Below are positions 7,514 through 14,305 of a DNA stretch of 20,149 bases, piece by piece. This stretch comes from M3007 sp041736625. Lineage in GTDB: Bacteria > Bacteroidota > Bacteroidia > Chitinophagales > Saprospiraceae. The translations under genes were made by a program, and so were the position numbers. Where the stretch lies: the NCBI GenBank assembly GCA_041736625.1, contig JBGSTG010000095.1, forward strand, positions 1-20,149, written 5' to 3'. Numbering within the stretch: position 1 is the stretch's first letter; each line of letters starts with the position of its first letter. The notes below the pieces were generated by a model. That model was not told where the DNA came from. It saw only the letters and a program-made list of their open reading frames with translations, and did not search any database.

Positions 7514-7638
7514 CAATGCATTCCGGCGTGTCTTTTTCGGCACGATTTTGTATGACGGTACAGCGAAAGAATCATCATACGAAAATGGGTTTCAGTTTGG
7601 TGGGAAACGAGCGCAACGCCGGTTTCCCACTTTTTTTT
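7514..7638 (+). ncRNA. Candidate small structured RNA
   Basis: This gene-free stretch between the tRNA terminator and the LysE gene has the layout of a small RNA of about 120 bases. A near-consensus -7 box, CACCTTTG, lies at 7506-7513. A stem with one bulged G has arms ATTTTGTATGA (7545-7555) and TCATACGAAAAT (7575-7586). A strong terminator follows. No -33 TTG is evident. The overlapping 76-codon open frame has no recognisable features. Alternatively the terminator could simply be insulation between opposing genes. Confidence 0.35.
7600..7638 (+). terminator. Strong intrinsic terminator, plus-strand orientation
   Basis: GTGGGAAAC (7600-7608) and GTTTCCCAC (7622-7630) are perfectly complementary and are followed by eight T (7631-7638). 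On the minus strand no T-run follows the hairpin, so its polarity is for rightward transcription even though the adjoining gene is leftward. The T-run overlaps the stop codon of the LysE gene. Confidence 0.8.
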
Positions 7639-8245
7639 ACATCAGGGTTTGGTACACACTGAAACCGCCGAGGGTGATCATCAATACGCCTGCGGTGCGC
7701 ATCACCCGCATCATCCAAAGCGGACGGAGGCGGCGGGCCATTTCCACACAAAGCCAGTGTTTGAGCGCAAAAGTTGGGGCCAGGCCCACAATCGCCAGGA
7801 GCGGACCACTCCAGCCCGGGTAAGCAGCGGCGAGCCCCAGCCAGAACAGCACATTTCCGATGTTGATGGTATTGAAGGAGAACCCGGCCATGACGTCGCG
7901 CGCGCGATAGGCTCCCGGGAATATTTTGCCCTCCACCTCCAGACCCATCTTGGTCGGGTTGGGCTTCGAGCGAAGCAGCGATGCGCCCAACACCAGCAGT
8001 ACCAGTCCGGCCGTGATGCCCAAAAAACGACTGACAGAGGGGGTGGACAAGAAGGCTTTCACGACGGCGGCGCTGCTCATACCCAGGGCCAGCAGCACCA
8101 GGTCGCTGAGAAAAGCGCCGGCCCAAATGGCCAGGGCCGAACGCACGCCGCGCTTGCGGATTCGGTGCAGCGCCACCACAAAAACCGGGCCTACCGGCAG
8201 CCCGTAGGCAATTCCGGCCAACAGGGCGCCCCAAAGCGGAAGCAT
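7637..8245 (-). CDS. LysE-family amino-acid exporter
   Basis: This 202-residue inner-membrane protein (MLPLWGALLAGIAYGLPVGP) shows the LysE/RhtB pattern: a first helix followed by the LPVGPVFVVALHRIRKRG motif and several hydrophobic segments (SALAIWAGAFLSDLVLLALG, FLGITAGLVLLVLGASLL, NIGNVLFWLGLAAAYPG, MRTAGVLMITLGGFSVYQ). Family members export amino acids or related small molecules by proton antiport; the substrate here is unknown. The start ATG overlaps the stop of the upstream GH3-like gene (TAATG on the minus strand), so the two are translationally coupled and probably act together. A longer in-frame start would extend a hydrophilic Arg-rich stretch into the GH3 gene and is unlikely. Confidence 0.82.
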   Translation of the reverse strand: MLPLWGALLAGIAYGLPVGPVFVVALHRIRKRGVRSALAIWAGAFLSDLVLLALGMSSAAVVKAFLSTPSVSRFLGITAGLVLLVLGASLLRSKPNPTKMGLEVEGKIFPGAYRARDVMAGFSFNTINIGNVLFWLGLAAAYPGWSGPLLAIVGLAPTFALKHWLCVEMARRLRPLWMMRVMRTAGVLMITLGGFSVYQTLM

Positions 8246-9789
8246 TAAAGGATGTGGTTTTGCTGGTGAATAAACTGCTGAAAATCTTCCAGCTGGGCGC
8301 CCTTCAACACGCGCGGAACTTTCGCTTGCCCGTTCATTTTTCCCCGCTTTTCCATCCATTCCATAAATACGGATTGGGGCAGGAGGTGAACCCGGACGTC
8401 GTGCAGGGCGAAACGGCGTTCGACGGCGTAATCGTCGTTCAACCGGCAAAGGGTTTCATCGAGTACGGTGCGCAGCACTTGGACGTCGACGCGCGGATTA
8501 CCCACGCTCAGGTACCAATCGTGCGCCCAGCCGGAGCCTTCGCGCACGGCCGACACGGTGAACTCGCCGATTTCGGCTTGCAGCGCTCTGTCGGCCGCTT
8601 CAACGGCGTGGTTGAGGTTATCTATGGATACGTGCTCGCCGCAAGCGGACAGGTATTGCTTGGTTCGGCCGGTGAGTTTGAATTCGCAGCGCTCCAGATC
8701 GGTAAACTGCATGGTGTCGCCCAACAGGTAGCGCCAGGCGCCCGAGCAGGTGCTTAACAGAAAAGCGTAGGATACACCGGGCTGCACCTCGTCGAGCGTG
8801 AGCGTTTCCGGAAATTCCGCGCGCAGGTTGCCCTCGTCGTCAAAATTAGCCTCGTTGAACGGCACAAACTCGTGATACACCCCGCAATCGGCCAACAGCC
8901 GCATGTCGCGCGTATCCTGGCGGTCCTGAAAGGCAAAAAATCCTTCGGAGGCCATGTAGGAATCGACGTAGATGAGGGGGCGCGAGAGGAATCGCTCGAG
9001 TGTCGGCCGATAAGGTTCGAAAAACACGCCGCCGTGCACCAGCATGGTCAGGTTGGGCCAAATCTCGTGTACACTGGCCAGTTTATGCACTTCGACGATG
9101 CGTTCGAAGATGAGCTGCACCCACATGGGGTTGCCGACGATAAAGCCGATGTCCCATTTAGGCGCTTCCCGGGCGATGTGATTCATGCGGTCGCTCCAGT
9201 CGGGCAGGCTGGTGATGTGTCGCCCCGGCCGGTAGTAGCGCTCCAGCCACAAAGGCCGGTTGTGGCCCAATATGCCCGACAGGTCGCCCACAAAGTGGCG
9301 CCCTTCCTGCCGGATGGCGGTACTGGAACCCACCATCAGCATGTGGCGGGAGAACAGGTCGGACGGCACTTCAAAGGTGGCCATGTCGCAGAACATACGG
9401 CGGGAGGCGCGCTTCATGGCGCGCAGCATGTCGTCGGTGACCGGAATATATTTGGAGGCTGCCTGGCTGGTGCCGCTGGACAGGGCGTAGTACGGTATTT
9501 TACCGGGCCAGCAAATGTTCGGCGAGTCGCACAAATGGGCTTGCGACCACCATTCGGCGTAGAGCCGGTTGTAGTCGAACGCCGGAACGGCCGCACGGAA
9601 TGCCTGGCGTATGTCGGGGTTGAGCAACAGTCGGGTAAACCGGTAGTGTCGCCCGAACGCGGTGAACTGGCCCTTGCGCAGGAGCGACAACAGTTGTTTT
9701 TCCTGCAAAACAGCGGGAGAGAGCCGGAAGTCATCAACTTTTGCTCCCAATTGGGCGCCTTTGCGCATAATCACGCCGAACAGCGACAT
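8245..9789 (-). CDS. GH3 auxin-responsive-promoter family protein (acyl-adenylate-forming enzyme)
   Basis: This 514-residue protein resembles bacterial GH3 enzymes, ANL-fold ligases; the plant members activate a carboxylic acid with ATP and join it to an amino acid. Supporting segments are KIPYYALSSGTSQAASKYIP (the SSGTS phosphate-binding motif), MLMVGSSTAIRQEGRHFVGD, YRPTLERFLSRPLIYVDSYM with the following ASEGFFAFQ, and FLLSTCSGAWRYLLGDTMQF with TGRTKQYLSACGEHVSIDNL near the C-terminal hinge. The start was chosen at MSLFGVIMRKG (9789); GTG 9867 and ATG 9846 are in frame but would add a tail not typical of the family. The substrate of bacterial GH3 proteins is generally unknown. Coupling to a LysE exporter suggests an amino-acid conjugate, which is inference. 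Confidence 0.85.
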   Translation of the reverse strand: MSLFGVIMRKGAQLGAKVDDFRLSPAVLQEKQLLSLLRKGQFTAFGRHYRFTRLLLNPDIRQAFRAAVPAFDYNRLYAEWWSQAHLCDSPNICWPGKIPYYALSSGTSQAASKYIPVTDDMLRAMKRASRRMFCDMATFEVPSDLFSRHMLMVGSSTAIRQEGRHFVGDLSGILGHNRPLWLERYYRPGRHITSLPDWSDRMNHIAREAPKWDIGFIVGNPMWVQLIFERIVEVHKLASVHEIWPNLTMLVHGGVFFEPYRPTLERFLSRPLIYVDSYMASEGFFAFQDRQDTRDMRLLADCGVYHEFVPFNEANFDDEGNLRAEFPETLTLDEVQPGVSYAFLLSTCSGAWRYLLGDTMQFTDLERCEFKLTGRTKQYLSACGEHVSIDNLNHAVEAADRALQAEIGEFTVSAVREGSGWAHDWYLSVGNPRVDVQVLRTVLDETLCRLNDDYAVERRFALHDVRVHLLPQSVFMEWMEKRGKMNGQAKVPRVLKGAQLEDFQQFIHQQNHIL

Positions 9790-9944
9790 AGATGAGGGGG
9801 TTGATGAACGAATGGGTTTTACCAACAGGCTGGCAAATGTCGGCATTTTGGCGAAAATGCAGCGCACCTTTCTTTACAAATCTTCCGGCCCCCATTTCAC
9901 GGAAACCTAACGGTAACTTAACCACGTATTAACAAGCCAACTCG

Positions 9945-9952
9945 TTTCTTTG
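9945..9952 (+). promoter_or_regulatory. Possible -7 box for the GNAT gene
   Basis: TTTCTTTG differs from TAnnTTTG at one position and lies 27 bases before the GNAT ATG. It overlaps the alternative TTG start at 9950, supporting the ATG at 9980. The 190 bases between the divergent GH3-like and GNAT genes also contain AAGATTTG on the minus strand (9877-9884), a weak candidate for the GH3-like gene. Confidence 0.4.
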
Positions 9953-9979
9953 CGTCATGGAAAACGCCAGGTTAACACC

Positions 9980-10456
9980 ATGTTTCTAAGGGCATACAAA
10001 CGCGACGACAAACGGGCCGTCCAGCAGGTTTTTTACGATAGTGTGCACGGTATGGCCGGTGCGCACTTTTCCCCCTCGCAGGTGGCGGAGTGGGCCAAGG
10101 CCGTCGCAGAACGCGAAATTTGGAACGACCTGGACGAGTGTTTCACGTATGTGGTGGAAGCCAACAAACAAGTCATTGGTTTCGCCTCTATGAACGCCGG
10201 AGGCGTGCTGGAGTGGTTGTACGTACACCCGGAGCACCAATCGAGGGGGGTAGCCACCGCGCTGATCCGGCAAATGGAGCGGGTGGCCCGGAAAAACGGT
10301 TTTGCCTCCATACAGGCAGTCGTGAGCCTGAATGCCCGGTTTTTCTTCGAACGCATTGGTTTCGAACCCGCTGACCAACCGGAAGAACCCGCCAACCCGC
10401 ACAACCCGTTTGCACACCTGGCGATGGTGAAAAAGTGCGCAAGCGCACGCCGTTGA
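9980..10456 (+). CDS. GNAT-family N-acetyltransferase
   Basis: This 158-residue protein begins MFLRAYKRDDKRAVQQVFYD and has the GNAT fold order. Beta-4 (GGVLEWLYVHPEHQSRG) leads into the acetyl-CoA pyrophosphate-binding motif QSRGVATALI, followed by MERVARKNGFASIQAVVSLN and the C-terminal NARFFFERIGFEPADQP. This form resembles uncharacterised PhnO/YjaB-like acetyltransferases; the acceptor substrate cannot be told. The ATG at 9980 fits the family start. It is divergent from the GH3-like gene and is followed by a probable terminator overlapping its stop. Confidence 0.88.
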   Translation: MFLRAYKRDDKRAVQQVFYDSVHGMAGAHFSPSQVAEWAKAVAEREIWNDLDECFTYVVEANKQVIGFASMNAGGVLEWLYVHPEHQSRGVATALIRQMERVARKNGFASIQAVVSLNARFFFERIGFEPADQPEEPANPHNPFAHLAMVKKCASARR

Positions 10457-10478
10457 GCGGAGCGGCCGGGCGTTTTTT
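10447..10478 (+). terminator. Probable terminator of the GNAT gene
   Basis: ACGCC and GGCGT with an inner CCG/CGG pairing form an imperfect GC stem that overlaps the stop codon and is followed by six T (10473-10478). The stem is bulged, so strength is uncertain. Confidence 0.5.
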
Positions 10479-10520
10479 ATTTCTGTAAACCCACACCCCG
10501 GGCAGTTTGTTTGGGTATGC

Positions 10521-11084
10521 ATGCCAAACAAAAAAATCGCCGTCGCTGTCGCCGGCTCCTCCGGCGCCCTGTACGCCAAGGTGCTGCTGGACAAGCTCGC
10601 CGGCCTGCGCGACCAATGGGAGAAAGTGGGCGTGGTGCTCTCGGACAATGCCGTTGTCAACTGGGAGTTGGAGATCGGCCGGCCGGACTTTTCCGCCTAC
10701 CCTTTTGATTTTTACGCCAAAAACGACTTCAACGCGCCCTTTGCTTCCGGCTCGGCGAAGTACGGGGTGGTGATCGTTTGCCCCTGCTCTATGGGCATGC
10801 TGGGCCGCATCGCCACCGGTGTGAGTACCGACCTGATCTCCCGCGCGGCCGACGTGGCGCTCAAGGAGCGGCGGCGCCTGATCCTGGTGACCCGCGAAAC
10901 GCCGCTCAGCCTGATCCACCTGCGCAACATGACGGCGGTGACGGAGGCCGGCGGCATCATCGCGCCGGCGGTGCCCTCGTTTTATTCCAACCCCGAAACC
11001 ATCGAGGAGGTGGCGGCTACGGTGGTGGACCGGGTGCTGGACCTGGCGGGGTTGGCGGTGGATGGGTTTCGGTGGGGGGAGTAG
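10521..11084 (+). CDS. ubiX: UbiX-family flavin prenyltransferase
   Basis: UbiX joins a dimethylallyl group to FMN to make prenylated FMN, the cofactor of UbiD-type decarboxylases. The 187-residue sequence has the N-terminal nucleotide-binding VAVAGSSGALYAKVLL, the VVIVCPCSMGMLGRIATGVS segment, STDLISRAADVALKERRRLI, the highly typical LVTRETPLSLIHLRNM, and IIAPAVPSFYSNPETIEE. The ATG at 10521 gives the family start. No ubiD partner or quinone gene is present in the window. The last codons (FRWGE-stop) form the left arm of an inverted repeat whose right arm lies at 11200-11216. Confidence 0.93.
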   Translation: MPNKKIAVAVAGSSGALYAKVLLDKLAGLRDQWEKVGVVLSDNAVVNWELEIGRPDFSAYPFDFYAKNDFNAPFASGSAKYGVVIVCPCSMGMLGRIATGVSTDLISRAADVALKERRRLILVTRETPLSLIHLRNMTAVTEAGGIIAPAVPSFYSNPETIEEVAATVVDRVLDLAGLAVDGFRWGE

Positions 11085-11216
11085 GGCAAAGTTGATGGCA
11101 CGCGGATGACACGGATGCTGCGCAACGCGGATTTTAGCGGATTTAATCCGTTTTCATCCGCGTTGCCGAGCATCCGCATGCCTTCAAAGCCTGTGTCCAA
11201 CTCCCCCCACCGAAAC
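11066..11216. repeat. Nested inverted repeat overlapping the end of ubiX
   Basis: An exact 17-base inverted repeat, GTTTCGGTGGGGGGAGT (11066-11082) against 11200-11216, flanks an inner hairpin. The inner arms, roughly 11097-11140 and 11150-11182, are built from the phrase CGGAT (GATGCTGCGCAACGCGGAT on the left, its near reverse complement on the right). The left outer arm includes the ubiX stop codon. The element separates two convergent genes and may act as a terminator, but its size and nested symmetry look more like a mobile palindromic repeat. Confidence 0.8.
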
Positions 11217-11225
11217 GTCTTCATG

Positions 11226-12854
11226 TTATTTCCCAAACGGCTTTCTGGGAGTAAACCGCCCCCCTGGTTGATATTGGTCTGCGTTCTTGTAAATATCATC
11301 TGCTGTTTGATCCAGATTGGTTTGGCTAGTTTGTAATTTTTCAATCTCCCTCTCGTTCTCGGCGATTAGCTGTTCCAACTCGGCTATTTGTTTATCGACA
11401 ACCAGTTTTTCTTTTTGAAGTGCCTTGATGGTTTCCAGGTTATGTAAGAATAAATTTCTAATCTCCACGGTAACATCAACACCCCTATAATCATCTCCTT
11501 TTTCAGAAAAAACTCTGGAAACCAACCTGGACTTAATATTGCGCTGGGGAAATTTATAACCTTCAACAACCGCCATTATTTCGCTCAATGCGCAGTTGGC
11601 CCTTAGAAAACCAAGTTCTTTATCACAAATGGCATCGTTCGTGCGAATATCAACCTTGATCTGCTGTATAGTGTCTGGAAAGGCAAAATAACGGCCGCTA
11701 ATGCCGGTAGTGCCTTTATATTGTAGCGTACAATTGCCGTTTTTGTCGCGGACGATCCTATTTCCATCGGCCTTTCCGGTAATGTTTACCAGGATTTCAA
11801 CGCTGTCAATAAAGTCAGGAGGAACATTTTCATATTTTTCTTTGAATGAAACTAAATCTAAAATAGCGGTAAATACGGAACGTGTAGAACTTCTGATTTC
11901 CTCGGAACAAAATGTACCCAGTTGAAAGCCGGAAGTATAGAGTTCAGGCTTGACCGGATCGGTTGGTATGCCATCAGCTGCCTTTAAGACAGCTCCGCCC
12001 GCAAGGTTTTCCTTCAAAGTGCCTTGGGAAAGATTCAACGATTTTTCTGATTTGAGTCGATTCAACTCTGTCAGGGCTTCTCTGTAATTATCCAAGGATA
12101 AATTTTCGATCGTTATTCGTTTGTTATCCTGCAACTTATGAAGGCTGTCAATTGCTCTTGCGAGTTGGGCGGACCGCTGGGTAAGGGTCAGTAATCTTGT
12201 TTTTGCTGTATTATTGCTGGTATCTCTGTCTTCAACATCGGTTTCCGTTTTTCTTTTCCGATTAAAAGCTTTGCTTTCTGCAAAAAGAATCAAATCAGAT
12301 GGTTGTTCCAACCGGTTAGCGCCCTCAAAACAGCGTTCATTCTTTGCTTCTTTGACAAACTTAGTCATTAGGCCGCGATCTTTCGGGGTGAGCTCATTTT
12401 TTCCAACTTTATTGGAGGCCAGGTAATAGATGTATGCCTTATCCCAATCACGTTTATGACAATCGTAATAAACAGCTAATAAAAAGTGAAACATAAAGGG
12501 AAAGTCTCGAATCGCATCGTTTACTTCCTGATTGTCACCTTCATTTATTCCTCGTTCTACTTCACGAACAAAATTTGCCAGATCAGGGTCATTGGGATTT
12601 TTTAAAAATCTCAGCATCATGTTGCGTTCGGTTGTATAATCATCCCCACCAAAAATACTATTCCAAGAACGAGTATAAAATGGCGGTTTCGGTGTTTTCA
12701 TTGGAATGCCTAATACTCTACCATAGTAATCTTCCCGTCTCTTACGGTCGTACTCTGCCTGAAGTTTTTTATCTGCTTCTTCATTGTACTGACAATATAA
12801 GGCTGCGGGAAAGAGGAATTGGAAAAAAAAGAGAGTCAACAAAAGGTACTTCAT
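11226..12854 (-). CDS. Secreted coiled-coil protein of unknown function, AT-rich island
   Basis: I do not recognise this 542-residue protein. It starts with a strong export signal (MKYLLLTLFFFQFLFPAALY, then CQYNEE), so it is periplasmic or outer-membrane bound; a lipoprotein form at that Cys is possible but the lipobox is poor. The mature part opens with a charged helical stretch (EADKKLQAEYDRKRREDYYG). The middle has FLLAVYYDCHKRDWDKAYIY, similar to a TPR helix pair. Predicted coiled coils lie near LTLTQRSAQLARAIDSLHKL and close to the C-terminus (IKALQKEKLVVDKQIAELEQ onward). Between them is a probably beta-rich region (FIDSVEILVNITGKADGNRI). It is divergent from the TIR and SUMF1 genes, has the same low GC content, and ends beside the inverted repeat after ubiX. 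I infer it belongs to the same island and perhaps the same system. Confidence 0.75.
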   Translation of the reverse strand: MKYLLLTLFFFQFLFPAALYCQYNEEADKKLQAEYDRKRREDYYGRVLGIPMKTPKPPFYTRSWNSIFGGDDYTTERNMMLRFLKNPNDPDLANFVREVERGINEGDNQEVNDAIRDFPFMFHFLLAVYYDCHKRDWDKAYIYYLASNKVGKNELTPKDRGLMTKFVKEAKNERCFEGANRLEQPSDLILFAESKAFNRKRKTETDVEDRDTSNNTAKTRLLTLTQRSAQLARAIDSLHKLQDNKRITIENLSLDNYREALTELNRLKSEKSLNLSQGTLKENLAGGAVLKAADGIPTDPVKPELYTSGFQLGTFCSEEIRSSTRSVFTAILDLVSFKEKYENVPPDFIDSVEILVNITGKADGNRIVRDKNGNCTLQYKGTTGISGRYFAFPDTIQQIKVDIRTNDAICDKELGFLRANCALSEIMAVVEGYKFPQRNIKSRLVSRVFSEKGDDYRGVDVTVEIRNLFLHNLETIKALQKEKLVVDKQIAELEQLIAENEREIEKLQTSQTNLDQTADDIYKNADQYQPGGRFTPRKPFGK

Positions 12855-12858
12855 GTTT

Positions 12859-12866
12859 CAAAGTTT
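12859..12866 (-). promoter_or_regulatory. Possible -7 box for the secreted coiled-coil gene
   Basis: The minus strand reads AAACTTTG, one change from TAnnTTTG, five bases before the start codon, again implying a very short leader. No -33 TTG is visible. Confidence 0.35.
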
Positions 12867-13137
12867 TAATGGGTGAATGTTGGGAGTTTTACTATTGTAA
12901 AGGAAGACTGTCGTAGCCAGATGAAAGCTAGCTAATCAGAGAGGCATGTCCTCGCACCTGCATTCGGTCGTTCTTTGTACTCCGCACCGCAAGCGCCTTT
13001 AAAAACTACATGAACCGCGCCGCACATAAACTATTACAAATTAGTAAAATCAAAATAAATCGATCAGGATATGCAAAAGTACATGATAACTTTAACAAGT
13101 GTGTTAAAAAGTTAACAAGTTATTGATAAAGATGCGA
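12867..13137. other. Divergent intergenic region of the TIR island
   Basis: This gap between two divergent genes holds no credible open frame. Its right half is very AT-rich. TTAACAAGT occurs at 13092-13100 and again at 13112-13120, exactly 20 bases apart, just upstream of the TIR-gene -7 box. This is the arrangement expected of a regulator binding one face of the helix. The left half (12905-13015) has mixed composition and nothing I recognise. Confidence 0.5.
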
Positions 13138-13145
13138 TACCTTTG
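13138..13145 (+). promoter_or_regulatory. Bacteroidota-type -7 box for the TIR-SUMF1 operon
   Basis: TACCTTTG is a full match to TAnnTTTG, 26 bases before the ATG at 13172. The nearest upstream TTG (13123-13125) is too close for a normal -33 element, so the promoter may need an activator, perhaps at the TTAACAAGT repeats. Confidence 0.6.
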
Positions 13146-13171
13146 TCAAAGAGCCAAATTCACTTCCCCAG

Positions 13172-14305
13172 ATGGAGCCTGTTCGTCTGTTCATCTCCTA
13201 TTCCGAACGAGATCTTGAACTGAAAGATCACATCAAGGAGTTGTTAACCCCATTGGTCAACAACCACTCTCTCAGCATTTGGGACGAGTTGGATATTAAG
13301 GCCGGGGAGGTAAGGGCAGATATCATTTCTGCCCAACTGAATAGTGCAGACATCATACTATTGCTTCTTAGTGCAAGTTCGCTGGCAAACCACGACTTTT
13401 ACAACGACCAGCTTTCACCTTCTTTAGCCAGGCATAATGAACGCAAGGCGCTCATCGTTCCCGTGCTATTAAGTTTGTGCCACTACGATATTACGCCATT
13501 GGCGGGACTTCAACTTTTACCCAAAAACAAAAGGCCGGTTACTGAACAAAACATACAGCAGTCCCTTTTCGAAGTTACGCTTTACATCAAGGAGGAAGTT
13601 CGGGCCATACAAAAACGTAAAACGTTTCTTCAGTTATTTGAAGAGGCAGAGCAGTTATTTAGAGCGCGCCAGTGGAATGATGCGAAAGCAGCATTTCATC
13701 AGTTGGAACAAAAATATCCGTTTAGGGACTATCCCGGAGAAATTCGACTCATCAGACAGCGGATTGAAGCGTGTCTTACGGAAATCAATTTCAAGCCTCC
13801 TGCAAACAAAGAACCCCAAAAACAGAACAAACCTCCGAAAAAAAAACCAACTCCTAATCCCAATCCTGCCCCCACGCCACCAAACCCGAAACCGAGGAAT
13901 CCCAATACGCATTCCCAGGACAACCCGCCTTTTAAATGGCCCCGGTATGTCATTCTTGGGGTAACAGGCCTTGTTTTGGTTTTGTTTGCTTGGTACTTGT
14001 TTTCTCCACCCCGGCCTTCTCCGCCCAAGCCTAATGAGGAAGAACTAGCGATCGCAAATGCCCGGAGAGAAGATCGCATGGAACTTTGGCTTGAGTTTAA
14101 AGGTAAATTCCCCAAGAGTGAGTACGCTAAGGATGTCGCCCGGAGTATCGACCGGCATGACTACCGAGATTTTTTTTTAAAAACGCTGGCCAAATTTAAA
14201 AATTTTCCGGAAATAGATTTGCGAGCCAAACTACTCGAACCTTCGCTTGAAAAATTTCCTGAAGATAGTTTGTTTTATTACAAACACATAAAACCAATCA
14301 GATGA
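13172..14305 (+). CDS. Membrane-anchored TIR-domain protein with periplasmic helical tail
   Basis: Residues 1 to about 145 form a TIR domain: RLFISYSERDLELKDHIKEL (beta-A and alpha-A), LSIWDELDIKAGEVRADI (BB-loop region), SADIILLLLSASSLANHDFY, then IVPVLLSLCHYDITPLAGLQ and LLPKNKRPVT. In the related bacterial TIR pattern, S-x-x-(F/Y)-x-x-S-x-x-x-x-x-E, the NADase glutamate should fall at residue 80, but the codon is CAG (Gln). Residues 151-203 resemble a TPR pair (FEEAEQLFRARQWNDAKAAF). Residues 208-250 are a Pro/Lys/Asn linker, 258-277 a single membrane helix (RYVILGVTGLVLVLFAWYLF), and 279-377 an outer helical tail. Topology would place TIR in the cytoplasm. The gene overlaps the SUMF1 gene by four bases (ATGA), so they are translationally coupled. 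It could be an immune or a signalling module; NADase activity is doubtful. Confidence 0.85.
   Translation: MEPVRLFISYSERDLELKDHIKELLTPLVNNHSLSIWDELDIKAGEVRADIISAQLNSADIILLLLSASSLANHDFYNDQLSPSLARHNERKALIVPVLLSLCHYDITPLAGLQLLPKNKRPVTEQNIQQSLFEVTLYIKEEVRAIQKRKTFLQLFEEAEQLFRARQWNDAKAAFHQLEQKYPFRDYPGEIRLIRQRIEACLTEINFKPPANKEPQKQNKPPKKKPTPNPNPAPTPPNPKPRNPNTHSQDNPPFKWPRYVILGVTGLVLVLFAWYLFSPPRPSPPKPNEEELAIANARREDRMELWLEFKGKFPKSEYAKDVARSIDRHDYRDFFLKTLAKFKNFPEIDLRAKLLEPSLEKFPEDSLFYYKHIKPIR

Noticed and set aside
7432..7662. A 76-codon plus-strand open frame across the small-RNA candidate
   Set aside because: It begins inside the tRNA terminator and reads through a strong terminator; no recognisable protein features.
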